From contig MU385733.1 of NCBI GenBank assembly GCA_022497155.1, positions 248,001 through 312,000 of the forward strand: a stretch of 64,000 bases of DNA. The letters are read 5' to 3'. Each line of letters opens with the position of its first letter. Position 1 is the first letter of the stretch. The notes below the pieces were generated by a model. The model worked only from the letters and a program-made list of their open reading frames with translations. It made no database searches and was not told where the DNA came from. Positions 1 through 10,948 of this stretch are shown here, in pieces. Both the position numbers and the translations under genes were made by a program. This DNA is from Whalleya microplaca (Eukaryota; Ascomycota; Sordariomycetes; Xylariales; Xylariaceae).

Positions 1-1470
1 GTCGTCGCCCTCCTTCTTGAGCGCCTTGGCTAGGTCGCTGACTTTCCAGTCGTTGACGGTGCCGTTCTTGTTGTTGCTACTGCTGCTGCTGCTGTTGTTG
101 TTGTCGCCTTCTGATGATGCCTTCGCTTTCTTGTCTAGCTCCTCGGCTGGTCGCCGGAGGCCTGCTGTGTCGATGTCTGTCGCGCATGTCAGTAACTGCT
201 GGGTAGTGTTCAAGGGGATTTCGCAACACTTGGTGAGCTGCCGATTATTTTTACCTTCTAGTAAGACCACACAGCGGCGCGGAAGCGTCGCGAACAGGGT
301 ACTGAGATCCTCCTCGGTTAGGGTGGGTTCAAGGAGAGAGATGACGTGGATGTCGAGACCAAAAATCCCTGCCAGCGCGAACGAGAGAGACGTCTTTCCA
401 GTTCCAGGGGGCCCATGGAAGAGATAGCCCCGACGCAACGGGATACCCCTATTCGCGTACCACTGTGGAGTCTCGGGATGAAGATACTCGTTCATGTCGG
501 CGAGGACCTGCAGCTTCTGATGCTGGTCCAGCACGACCGTTCTGATATCTCTAACAGGCCGATCTGCAACTTGCTGCCAGTTGTGGCGGCCACCATATCT
601 GCGCAACTGCTGCGGACTGGGCCGCTTGACCATAGTCCGAGCCTGGTGATTACTGAAGTACTGTTCTTTGGCATGCGCCAACAGTTGTTTGATAGAGTCT
701 TGTGTATAGAATTAGCTTCGGCACTTAGAGATATAGGTTTCCGATGGGATCTTTACCTGGGTTTCTCCAGAAACATGAGACTACGATATCTTCCTTGTCC
801 ATGAAAGTAGAGATTCCGCCACTAGATCCATCGTCCCATATCGAATGTCTCTTGCGTTGGAGTCGATAATACTGACCTTTCCACCAAAAGCTATGTAGTC
901 CCAATGCAGGAACATAGCGAGGCGGCTTTTTACTAAAGTGTGAATAAAGCTATAAAAACACGCAGATAATGACAAACTTACTGCTCTGGCCTCCTGGTTT
1001 GAGAAGTTGAGATAGACACCTGATTGATCCCTAGCCACATTCGACGCATCTTCATCCTCCCAAGCTGTCTTACTGTTGGTCTCGGCCGTGAGAGCTCTTG
1101 AATTGACCATTCTAGGCTGAGCGGCCAGCCACTTCATGAGGTGCTGATATATCTCATCGTTACTGCTTATATCGATGCTGCTCATAAAGTGCTCGCTGAT
1201 GAAGCCCTCAATGAAGTGATAGAGCTGACGGGCTAGCTTGTTCAAAGCCCAGAGACCAGCGACGACAGTGAGCAGGGATGAGGCCTCTATGCCGAGCCAA
1301 CTCCCGATGAAACTGTACATGGGACTAATAGCACGGAGGCCTAGAAGCGGCAGTATTTTCTCGATCACTTTCGAGTCCATGATATTTGTAGTAGACCCAT
1401 TGTCACCTACGCCCGTTTCATTCGCGGCAACGACAGGGAATACGCCACGGATGATGGAGTTCATATCCAT
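1..1470 (-). CDS. BCS1-like mitochondrial AAA ATPase, 3' end missing
   Basis: Exons read on the minus strand: 1470-982, about 949-757, 698-255 and 176 to the window edge (434 codons visible). The N-terminal part carries a hydrophobic stretch near residues 40-70, then the BCS1-specific domain (FWWKGQYYRLQRKR, then GGISTFMDKEDI). The AAA core follows: Walker A GPPGTGKT and Walker B VVLLEDID, the latter split by the intron at 177-254. BCS1 proteins are inner-membrane AAA chaperones that move folded Rieske protein during complex III assembly; filamentous fungi carry several divergent paralogues, so the exact substrate is uncertain. After Walker B an Asn/Ser-rich low-complexity insert (positions 78-105) splits the AAA domain, as often seen in these paralogues. 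The first intron is problematic: keeping the frame needs an intron of only 32 bp (950-981). Start chosen at the first ATG of the open frame. Confidence 0.85.
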
Positions 1471-3596
1471 GATGGCAAGACCGATTTGAAAAGGCCCTTG
1501 AACTTGGATGACGCCAGGACAATGTGGTTTCTAGGAAGGCTGCTTATTTATCCCCAAGGATCGAATTAGGCATCCAGTGAGATAGCGGAGTGAGTCAGCC
1601 TTATGGTGAGGTTGGTTTGCATAGATTTGCGGCTCTGTTTGCCTATAAGTATATTAGAGCTATCTCAGCAGGCCTTGATCCGAGTGGCGAGGGAGGAGGC
1701 TATACAAATTGGTCATCGGCCAACTGCAGATTCATGACCAAACTACTGCTTCGTTTTAACTGGGGATTTGGGCTCATGTTTTGAAGGCTGTGTTCTCGTG
1801 ATTCAATCTTAGGTTATATGCACTTTTTCCTCTTACTTGCGTGAGGTTAGAGGTAGAGGAACCAACAACTGCTACCTACCTAGGTATTGTATACTACCTA
1901 AATCACACCCCGCATTCGCGTCTAGGAGTAATACAATACTTACACCAGCACTTCTAGCCTACCTTACTATAGGAGCCAGGCAATCAGTTGGTTCCACCTG
2001 CATACGATAACAACAAATAGGTGCATAGGTGACTCTACCAATGTTTCGAAAAGGGTATATTCGCTTCACTACCTAGGTAGACCTACATGCATGTAGGCAA
2101 CCTCAGAAAGACCCGATGACGCCTATACAACATACGTAATGTATATCGCCATCCAATCAGCAATCATTTCGGGGTTTGGTTCTCAGGCAGCGATGTCTTA
2201 TCCGACTCACCGCGCCACTGAGCCTCATTAACGCTTTAAGTGTGTGTAAACTCTTGTCGCAAGGGGAAAACATTATTGGACAATCATGTCTGACTCTGTT
2301 AGTTCAGATGCAGGACAGCTGACTCTTGATAGGCAGGTAGGGATGTACTGCCTGGAAAACTCCGCTGCAGAAGATGACAAACGATGGCTAGGCTGATACG
2401 CTCTTGAAAACGCGCGTGCATGTATTGCGGAGGTTAAGCCATAATGATCTAAAGCATAGGTATCTAAAGCCGAGGTATCAATTACAGCCTATAGCTGTTT
2501 TTCTTCTACAAGTTCAATGCCTCCCCATCGAAGTCAGAAATATTTGTTAGGTCTCGAATGAATTTGTAGAAAATCAGTCTTTAGAAATCGAATATTTCCT
2601 ACTATCCACAAAACCACACCGGCAAAGGAACTAGGTCAGACACTTTAACGGCAGGCTACTGATATTGCGCTGACATGGCACTAGTATGGGGCTATCTGTT
2701 TGTAGCTGCAAAGTGAGCTACATGCCGGCAAGGGGATGTTTGTAACTCCTTTGAACTTATATCCAGCAATTACGTAGCGAGGAATAGAAGATTCAGAATT
2801 CCAACGAATTCATATATCGTCTCGATTAGTGTCGGTATTGACCGAGAGCTGAACATCTGTAAAAACTCTAGACAAATTGAGCTTACAAGGGCCCTTGGGT
2901 TCCCTCCGGAAATAGAGTGCGGTGTGCGAAGTATAGAGAGAGCCGCTTATTATGTCAAGACTCTGATTGGCTGAGATATACATCAGGGTGAGAGCAACAG
3001 GTTGTCTCATCCTCTAAGACAGACATATCTCTGTATATAAGCATACCGCCCACAATGTCGAACATCAACCTCAACCTTATGGCTTCGTCATCGGTAGATA
3101 GAAGGACCATAAGCTTACATACTTGCACAACATGTCGTAAATATGAGCCAAGGGGAACTTTGGAGCTAGCGACGCTGTGTAGGAGGGAACGCCAATCAAA
3201 ACATCGCAGTCTCATCCCCCTTTTCCCTACTGGATTAGACCATAAAGGCAGTGAGAAGGTCCAGATGGGAATATCCAGGGATACATCTTATTCTATAACA
3301 GATGCAAGTATAGTGATATTTCACAGTTGTAGATTACCAACCATATACCAATTGTGCTCATTTGATACACTTAAACAAAATACCACCATATATACAGGTA
3401 CAGACATTCGCCCTTAACTACTCATGAACTGGGTGGCCCTGGGTTTGAGGCTAGAACATAGCCTCATATTGACCATAGATCTACAACAGATTTTAAACGC
3501 CCTCTAAAGTCATAGCCCATGAAACAAGGTCTCCCATGCATCTGGTGATGATTCCTCGTACTAGTTGTTGTGCCTCTCCTAGCTGGAAAACACCCC
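1471..3596. other. Intergenic spacer, no gene seen
   Basis: About 2.1 kb between the BCS1-like start and the PWP2 stop. Only short overlapping open frames without recognisable domains occur. Two CCTAGGTA motifs lie at 1879-1886 and 2072-2079, among other TACCTA/TAGGTA pieces and a palindromic acatgcatgt. The left part should hold the promoter of the BCS1-like gene. Confidence 0.6.
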
Positions 3597-6434
3597 TTAG
3601 TCTAACCCTACCCATTCGGTTTCATCCTCCGACTGCATCTGGCCGTCTAGGATTTCTGTCTCTGTTGATGAAGTCAACATCTTCATGGGGGTATCATTTC
3701 CACTTGCCAGCAGACTTCGACCGTTCGCATCTGCCCCCTTATGCCCAGCTTGTCCGAGTAGATAGTCCACCGTGTATGTGTTCTCGTCTGCCAATCGCTT
3801 GATCTCGTTCCTCATTCTCGCAATCGCCCTTGCTACGACCCGCAGCTCGATGTCGACTTTGGCTCGATTGGCCGTGAGCCATGGCCCATGCTTGTCTACC
3901 AAAGCCTTGATCCAAAGCAGACAAAACTCGAAGTGGGGCGATTCTTCAGTTTGTGCTGCGACAAACCGCAACAGCCTTGCAACGTAGACAGTGGGGAAGT
4001 GTTCTACCACTAGTGAGATATCTGTATATGGTACCGATTGGAAAACTCTTGTGATTAAGCCTGCCTCGTTGAGACGGAATGCCATGACAAGAGCTTTGAG
4101 ATAGTCCTTTTCGGTTTCGAGAACAGCGAGAGTCGATGCTGGCGTGATCTCCATGTTGAGATCGAAGGGGTCGAACTGGAGGTCACTGTCGACGCTGTAA
4201 ACGAGAAGCCCCTCTGTAGATGCAGCACAGAATGAGGTACCAGATGGCGAAAAGCCTACGCTGGTCACTTTAACTTCTGGTAACCTTTTCCTAGCGGATG
4301 GATCGCCGCCTCTCTTGGATCCTGGTAGTGATTTATCACGCCGAGCCTCTCGGTCTGAATGGTCGTCCTCGTCATCTAACATCCCCTCTGGACCAGCTTC
4401 TGTGAGCAGCTTGCTATTCAGAAACTCCTGCGTTCCTGATAATGACAGGTTGATGCTGACAGTGAATTTCTTCAAGAGTACCATGGTGCTCACTGAATAA
4501 AGACAGATGTATTTGCTGCTGCCTGCTGCTAGAAGGCAACTTCCATCCGTACTGTACCGTATCGTGTTAAAGCTCTTGGTACCAGCTACGTTAGCAGCAG
4601 TCCGGCGGTCAGTGATTTTGCGGCCACCGGATACATCTCGGCGGCCGTCAAGGCCTGATACTTGCTCCGCATCAGAGACCGACCAGAAAGATAGCTGCCC
4701 ATCCAAAGTAGATATTGCAAGCTGAGCAGAATCTGGGCGGACGGCAATATCCAGCACATCTGCTTGCAGTTGCAATGGCTCACTCGTCTGCGTGCGACTA
4801 AATATCGACCACATCCTGGCCGTCCGATCCCAACTTCCACTGAATAAAATACTGCCATTCGGCGAGAAGGCTAATGAGCAGACAGGACCTTCGTGACCGG
4901 ACAGTTGGTCAAGCAATTGACCGGTCTGTACAGACCATATGTGGACATCAAACGAATCCAAAGATCCTGCAGCGACTATCTCGCCACTGGGATCTACTGC
5001 CATACAAGAGAAGGAAAGTCGCGTAGGCGCAGTAAAGGTCCTGAAGTTTCGATATCTTATGAGGTCCCACGCCCTCACTGAACCGTCCAAGCTCGAAGTA
5101 AATAGCACATTGCCCTTCTTTGCAAACTCACATGCAGTTACACCACTCGTATGCTCTGTAAATGTGACTATACAGAATCCGGAATCAACATCCCAAACTT
5201 TTATCTTGCCGTCGTCGGCAGTTGTGACAATACGCTTCCCATCTGGAGAGTAGACCAATGCGTTCATGGAATCAAAGTGACCCTGCTGTTTAAGAATGTA
5301 TGATTCAGACTGCCATTCCCAGACAAGAAGCTGGCCTAATTTTGAAGCCCCGAAAGCTAACCATTCTCCACTCTTGTTTATTGTAACAAAATCGATTTCG
5401 TTTTGAGATATGCTGAGAGTGTGGATTGTATTGAAATCTGGCATTTCATATAGGCCAAATATTCCATTCGAGAAGCCAGCAACTAGAAGGTTAGACTCGG
5501 CATGGAAAGAGGCGCATCGGACATGGGCGCTGTTTTGCATAAAGTAATGCCTTCGAACGATTCTCCAGCGCAAGTCGTCGCTATCAGCGTCTTCCATTTC
5601 TTCGTCTTCGTCTCTTGGCGGCGCATCGGGATGCCTTGTGTACTGCCAGTCGAAGACGGCGCCATCTTTACTGACTGTGTAAATGGTCTCCTGGTCCCTC
5701 GAAAACCAAGCTCCAATGACAGCCTGCTTGTGGCCTGACAGGACCGTCGGTGTGAAATCTTCCTCCGCATTCAGACTCCATATCCGTGTCGTCAAATCCT
5801 TGGAGGCAGTTATAAAGAAGCGAGAGTCGGTTGACCATTCGATATGGCGCACATCGTCGAAATGGCCCATATGTGTGTGATGGCGAACGAAAGGCGCAAA
5901 CTCCAGTTCGCCCCCTGCATTGGAGTCAGGGGTCGACGGTACCTGCCATACTTCGGTCTTCCGGCCTAATCCAACAGCAAAGTGGCGACCAGAGGGAGAG
6001 AAGGCCAAAGCGGTGACAGGGGATCGGAAAGAGAAGTGGTATATCGAGATCCGCCGTGGGACATTGGTCAAGATCGCATGTCCATCTTCGTCAACTGAGA
6101 GCAGAAGATTACCCCGCGGTGTAAGGCCAATCCGCGAGATATTCTTTCGGTGGGCGAAGGGAAGCGTGTAAGACTTGTTACTGATATGAGACCAATTTTA
6201 GCAAACATGTATCTTGACATAGTGTGGAAAAGAATGCGACTCACTCTACGAGGTTGAAAACCGTAACTCGGTTTCCTACTGGTGAGAACAGACATGTCCC
6301 ATCAGGACTAAACAGAAGGTTGCCCTGACAGTAGACAGTTCCGAGCAGGTTAGAAAACTGCACATTTAGTTTATTAGCAATTTTATATGTTGGTGAGTAA
6401 GTTGGAGATGCTCACCTTGAAGTCCGTCTTCATG
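3597..6434 (-). CDS. PWP2: Periodic tryptophan protein 2 (PWP2/UTP1), U3 snoRNP WD40 protein
   Basis: Exons 6434-6416, 6357-6245 and 6180-3597 give about 904 aa. The protein is a tandem WD40 beta-propeller protein of the UTP-B subcomplex of the small-subunit processome, acting in the nucleolus on 18S pre-rRNA. Long conserved blocks match the family: FSNLLGTVY at the start, QQGHFDSMNALVYSPDGKR, FRTFTAPTRLSFSCMAVD, AFRLNEAGL and the C-terminal helical Utp12 domain. It ends in an acidic tail finishing EWVGLD, as in yeast Pwp2. Exon 1 encodes M-K-T-D-F and then runs out of phase by one base with exon 2; yeast begins MKSDFKFSNLLG, so one extra T in exon 1 explains the mismatch. It is head-to-head with the septin gene. 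Confidence 0.96.
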
Positions 6435-7172
6435 ATCACGACATAGCCATATTGCGATGCTATACGGAATATTGTTTTGCGATGTCACAGCATTGGCTAC
6501 CTTAGGTATTCTTCCAACTTTTTTATTCTTATCGCTGATAACGAATCTGTATCGATCGCATGTACACATGTACTTCCTTTCAGAGCCGGTCGTAATTGGA
6601 TATTGGAGAAATATTAGAGGGTCCCACCCCTGTAATAAGCCATTCATCACTGATCAGTGGCTGTTCTTTCCTGGCCGGCCTGGAGCCATGGTGCTTGCCG
6701 GGAATGGGTGGGCGAACCCCAGCCGCTAACTCGATTAGGCCGGGAGCTGGTGTGGCAGGCGGTCAAGACCCATCGGTCTAGCACCCGGACCATTATCAGG
6801 ACGGTGCACACACGCACCAATGAAAGGGGCCACAAGCACCAATTTAATCCCAGTCCCTATCGGTTGCCATGCGATTGATGCCAGGCCTGCCAGGAAATTT
6901 GCAGAGGAGAAGGTCCTGCCCCTGAAGTATTCCGTAGCAAGCTTGAACCTTCGCCTGCTTCGTTCTGTCAACATCAACTGCACCCATTAACCCGTCTGCA
7001 TTTCCCGGGCCCTCTCTTCCTGACTTCCTGACTTCCTGACAGGAGCCTATTCCCCGTTCATTCATTCACCCCAGCTGAGAGACCGAGAGTGTTTCTTGGG
7101 CTCATAGAATTATCACATTTAAAAAACCCCAATTCAGGTTCTCTGTCGTTAAACAGCTACCGACTGTTCGCC
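6435..7172. promoter_or_regulatory. Divergent promoter region between PWP2 and the septin
   Basis: 738 bp separate the two start codons, so both promoters must lie here. The stretch next to the septin holds three tandem copies of the octamer TTCCTGAC (7017-7040) in a pyrimidine-rich leader. No convincing TATA box or named factor site was seen. Short open frames here show no domain. Confidence 0.55.
7017..7040 (+). repeat. Three tandem TTCCTGAC octamers
   Basis: Perfect 8-bp unit repeated three times, about 130 bp upstream of the septin start codon. Confidence 0.9.
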
Positions 7173-8552
7173 ATGCCTCCTGCCACCGCCGAAAGCGCGT
7201 CGCCCATTGGCATTGCCAATCTGCCCAACCAGCGACACAAGATTGTCGCCAAAAGAGGTGCAGCCTTCACTATCATGGTACTGTAGCCCGTAGCCCGTAG
7301 CCTGTAGCCTGCGAGTAGACGCTCGGCTTATGGGGCATATCGTGTTAACATATATGTCATTAGGTTGCCGGTGAATCGGGATTGGGCAAGACCACCTTCA
7401 TCAACACCCTCTTCTCGACCACCATCAAGAACTATGCCGACCACAAGCGACGACACCAGAAGCAGGTCGACAAGACCGTCGAAATTGAGATTACCAAGGC
7501 CGAGTTGGAGGAGAAGTTCTTCAAGGGTACTAGCAGCCCCTCTCATCCCATCCTCATACCTTAAAGTGACCGCCATGAACTCACCATATTACCTGCAGTC
7601 CGTTTGACCGTCATCGACACTCCCGGCTTTGGCGACTACGTCAACAACCGAGATTCTTGGATGCCCATCATCGAGTTTTTGGACGACCAGCACGAGTCTT
7701 ATATGCTCCAGGAGCAGCAGCCCCGCCGCCAGGACAAGATCGACCTCCGTGTCCACGCTTGCCTGTACTTCATCAGACCCACCGGCCACACCCTGAAGCC
7801 TCTGGATATTGAGGTCATGAAGAGACTGTGCTCGAGAGTCAACCTGATTCCTGTTATTGCCAAGGCTGATACCCTCAGCCCGGTCGATCTTGCTAAATTC
7901 AAGGCTAAGGTATGCATGCCACGGACCTTCCAAACAGCTGTTGTATCTTCCTAAATCCTAATTGATAAACCTGTAGATTCGTGCTGTCATTGATGCCCAG
8001 AGCATTAAGATCTACCAGCCGCCGATTGAAGAAGATGACGAGGCCGCTGCCCAGCACGCACGAAGCCTGATGGCAGCCATGCCGTTCGCCGTCATCGGTT
8101 CGGAGAAGGACGTCAAGACGGGCGATGGCCGTATCGTGAAGGGACGCCAGTACTCGTGGGGCGTTGCCGAGGTGGAGAACGAAGACCACTGCGATTTCAA
8201 GAAGCTACGCTCGATCCTGATCCGTACGCATATGTTGGACCTCATCCACACAACCGAGGAGCTGCACTACGAGGCATACCGTGCTCAACAGATGGAGACC
8301 CGCAAGTTCGGAGAGGCCCGCCCCCGCAAGCTGGACAACCCCAAGTACAAGGAGGAGGAGGAGGCGCTCCGCAAGCGCTTCACCGAGCAGGTCAAGATCG
8401 AGGAACAACGATTCAGACAATGGGAGCAGAAGCTCATTGCCGAGCGAGACCGCCTCAACAAGGACCTCGAGCAGACGCACGCCCAGATCAAGCAACTCGA
8501 GACCGAGCTCGAGCAAATGCAGGGAAGCGTTGCCCGCAGCGGCCGTCGTTAA
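7173..8552 (+). CDS. CDC12: Septin, CDC12/AspC type
   Basis: Exons 7173-7277, 7364-7526, 7599-7909 and 7977-8552 encode 384 aa. Septins are GTP-binding proteins that polymerise into filaments and rings at septa, hyphal tips and conidiophores. The N-terminus with IGIANLPNQRHKIV matches the Cdc12 group (yeast has VGISNLPNQRYKIV). GTPase motifs are G1 GESGLGKT (residues 38-45), G3 DTPGFGD and G4 AKAD. The septin-unique element follows (HCDFKKLRSILIRTHMLDL), then a charged coiled coil over about residues 315-375. No N-terminal extension is present, as expected for Cdc12. The ATG sits in a good context (cgccatgcc). Intron 1 (7278-7363) contains a heptamer repeat. Group assignment comes from remembered family sequences. 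Confidence 0.95.
7283..7312 (+). repeat. Tandem GTAGCCY heptamers inside septin intron 1
   Basis: Four near-identical 7-bp units (GTAGCCC, GTAGCCC, GTAGCCT, GTAGCCT) lie just after the 5' splice site of intron 1. Confidence 0.8.
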
Positions 8553-9207
8553 GCAGCAGCCGCAGCAGCTCATGCGCCCATATACCCCGTTCGCCCGACG
8601 CAACGATAATTCCGCCAGCGCTACGTGTAACCGCTTCCGTTTACGAGGGAGTATGGAGTTGTTGAGAATGCCTAGATCCACATCTAATTCTTTCTCTACA
8701 TGGAATGGGATGGAGATTATATGCTTAGAAGAAAAAAGCTAATTGCGGTTGTGTTGTGAGATGAGAGGTGGATCAAAAGCAAAGCAGCAGCAAAGTGTGT
8801 AACCCGCAAAACGCCCCAGGAACTATAGAGCGATTAGCAAGCCAGCAAGCGTGTGTGTGGATGATCCATGATATCAAAATATTCTCCTTTGGGGGTCAAT
8901 TGGCTCCTCTTTCTACAGATCAGTTAGGTTTAGTTCATGATGTAATCACAAGTTTCTTATGATACCAGTAAACCAAATCAACCGATATGTACTTGCACTT
9001 CGTCTGCCTTTCATGAATGTCAAGTCGTAGGGTAGGGAGACGGCAAATTCATAAATAATATTATAGCCCTCTTCCGAATCATGGGTATATATATATACTA
9101 ATTCCAGCCCGACCTCTTTCTTCTCCTTCTATGTACCTCGTAATATATTATCCAGGATTGATGAGCTAGCTAGCTACCTAGCATACGCCCTGTGTGTTTT
9201 GTTTTCG
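8553..9207. other. Convergent 3' spacer, no gene seen
   Basis: 655 bp between the septin stop and the PDK-like stop. Nothing beyond 3' UTR-like sequence and a (TA)n-like run (gtatatatatatac) near 9085-9100. Confidence 0.6.
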
Positions 9208-10948
9208 TTATACGGCATCCATGGCCGCCCTCGTGGCCAGCTGCTCGTTCTTGTTCCCCAGCTTCGAGATCTGCAGGAACGCGTCCACCCCGTAGCCCTC
9301 GAGGCTATGCAGCTCCAGACTGCCCGCCCAGTACTCGGCGTACACGCGGCTGAGCGGCAGGCCCATGCCGAGGCGCAGGTTCGGCGGGCGCGTCGACAGG
9401 GACCGCAGCGAGCTGTCGTGGCCACTCCCCGTCCGGCCGTCCTGCAGGCCGGAGAAGTTGCCGTCGCCGACGCGTACTTCCTGCAGCGTGGCGGCCATCA
9501 GCGGCACCTGCGTCAGGTTCTCCAGGCTCTGGTGCTTCTTCGGCCCCTTGCCGAAGGACCACAGGTAGGGGAGCGTGTCCCGCGGGATGCCGCCGCCGCG
9601 GTCCGAGATGCGGATGATGACGTGCTTGGGGGCCTCGCAGAGCGTCACCTCGACGGGGGGCGGCGTCGTGGCGTCGGCGTCAGCATCAGCGTTAGTGCCC
9701 TTCTTAAGGGACTGTTTTTGCTGCTGCTGCTGGTTGTTCTCGATGACGGCCTGCACGGAGTTGCGCAGCAGCTCGCCGACGATGTACTCGAGGTGGCTGA
9801 GGATGTAGGGGAAGGTGGCCTCGAGGTGCCCGTCGATGCGGATCTCGGGGACGCGGGCGGCGGGCCCGTAGGCCGAGCGCGCCAGGTCCTGGACGGCGGC
9901 CGCGCAGCGCTCGATCACGTCCTTGGCTACGCACTTGAGGAAGACCTCGCCGATGAACTCGGACTCGGAGAGCTTGGCCCCGGGCGAGAACCAGTCCGAG
10001 TTGAAGGTCTCGGTTAGGGCTAGGTGTTGCTCCGCTATGACTCTACGGGATATACGCTACGAGAAGTTCGTTAGCAAGTAGTTCTACTTCTTCTCTCTTT
10101 CTCCGTCTCCCTTGAAGCCTAGGTATACGGTGGGCAGTGCTCACAGATCGCAGAATGGTGTTCATGAACCGATCGAGCTCGTCCGCGGGCATCAAACCAC
10201 TACATTCGAGTATGCCCATAGCAAGCTTCGGTATGACGGTCAGGTGCGCGCGCAGCATCTTGGAGATCTCGGCGCAGAGGCGGTCGTTGTCCTCGAGCGT
10301 CTTGACCTCCTTGACGCGGCGGAAGGTGTCGAAGGCGTTGTAGTAGAGCTCGTAGACGTCGCTGATGTGCGGGTTCGTCACGACCACGTAGGGCAGGCGC
10401 TGCATGTCGCGGATGCGGTGGGCGATTCTGCGGGAGAGGCGCGCGTGTAAGTCTAAGTCCAACAATGCACCATTTTCGTCCTCATCTATATGTATGGATG
10501 ACTTCGGATTTTACCTACCTGGTTGGCAGCTCCGTCCGCAAGTAGTTCGCCGAGCTGATCAGGCGCGCCTCCGTCAGCGATCGCCCGAACACCATTAGCT
10601 GGCGCAGGCTGATCGGGCGCGCTTCCTTAGCCACCCATCTGTGTAGATTGACGAGCTGTCGTCAGTCTCGAGACCCAAAGGGGGGCATGCGGGCGGGTAG
10701 ACGCAGAGGGCGGGCGGGCGCCGGGCGGGTAGACAGACGTACTCATCTAGGACCTGTACCGGTCTCCATTTTGCCGAATGAGCCCATCTCCTGCTGCTGG
10801 CTTCGCCGAGGAAGCATCGGTGGTCAATTGGCCCCAGCAAGGGGCGGCGCGGGATGGGGATAGGGATGGTGGGCACCCGGTTGGGGAGGGGGCCCTTCTG
10901 CTTCAGCCGGAAGGTCTTTGTAGCATTGTGCACCGCGAATGGTAACAT
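9208..10948 (-). CDS. Mitochondrial PDK/BCKDK-family protein kinase
   Basis: Exons 10948-10743, 10638-10519, 10427-10145 and 10056-9208 encode 485 aa. An in-frame upstream ATG at 11011 would add 21 aa. Kinases of this family phosphorylate pyruvate or branched-chain 2-oxoacid dehydrogenase E1 in the mitochondrial matrix using a histidine-kinase-type fold. The N-terminus is basic and non-acidic with several Arg, fitting a presequence. The all-alpha domain follows (PISLRQLMVFGRSL; RISRRVIAEQHLAL with the family histidine). The GHKL ATPase domain has N-box VGELLRNSVQA, G1 DRGGGIP and G2 GMGLPLSRVYAEYWAGSL. A Gln/Lys-rich and Asp-Ala repeat insert (about 9665-9735) lies between N-box and G1. Exon 4 is much more GC-rich than its surroundings. 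The sequence does not let me decide between the PDK (Pkp1/Pkp2) and BCKDK branches. Confidence 0.9.

Noticed and set aside
2955..3417. Overlapping open frames on both strands in the first spacer
   Set aside because: No domain, no intron-supported extension, ordinary composition.
9199..10017. 272-codon plus-strand open frame over the PDK-like gene
   Set aside because: Antisense shadow of the GC-rich kinase exon; composition is biased and non-ATG starts are used.
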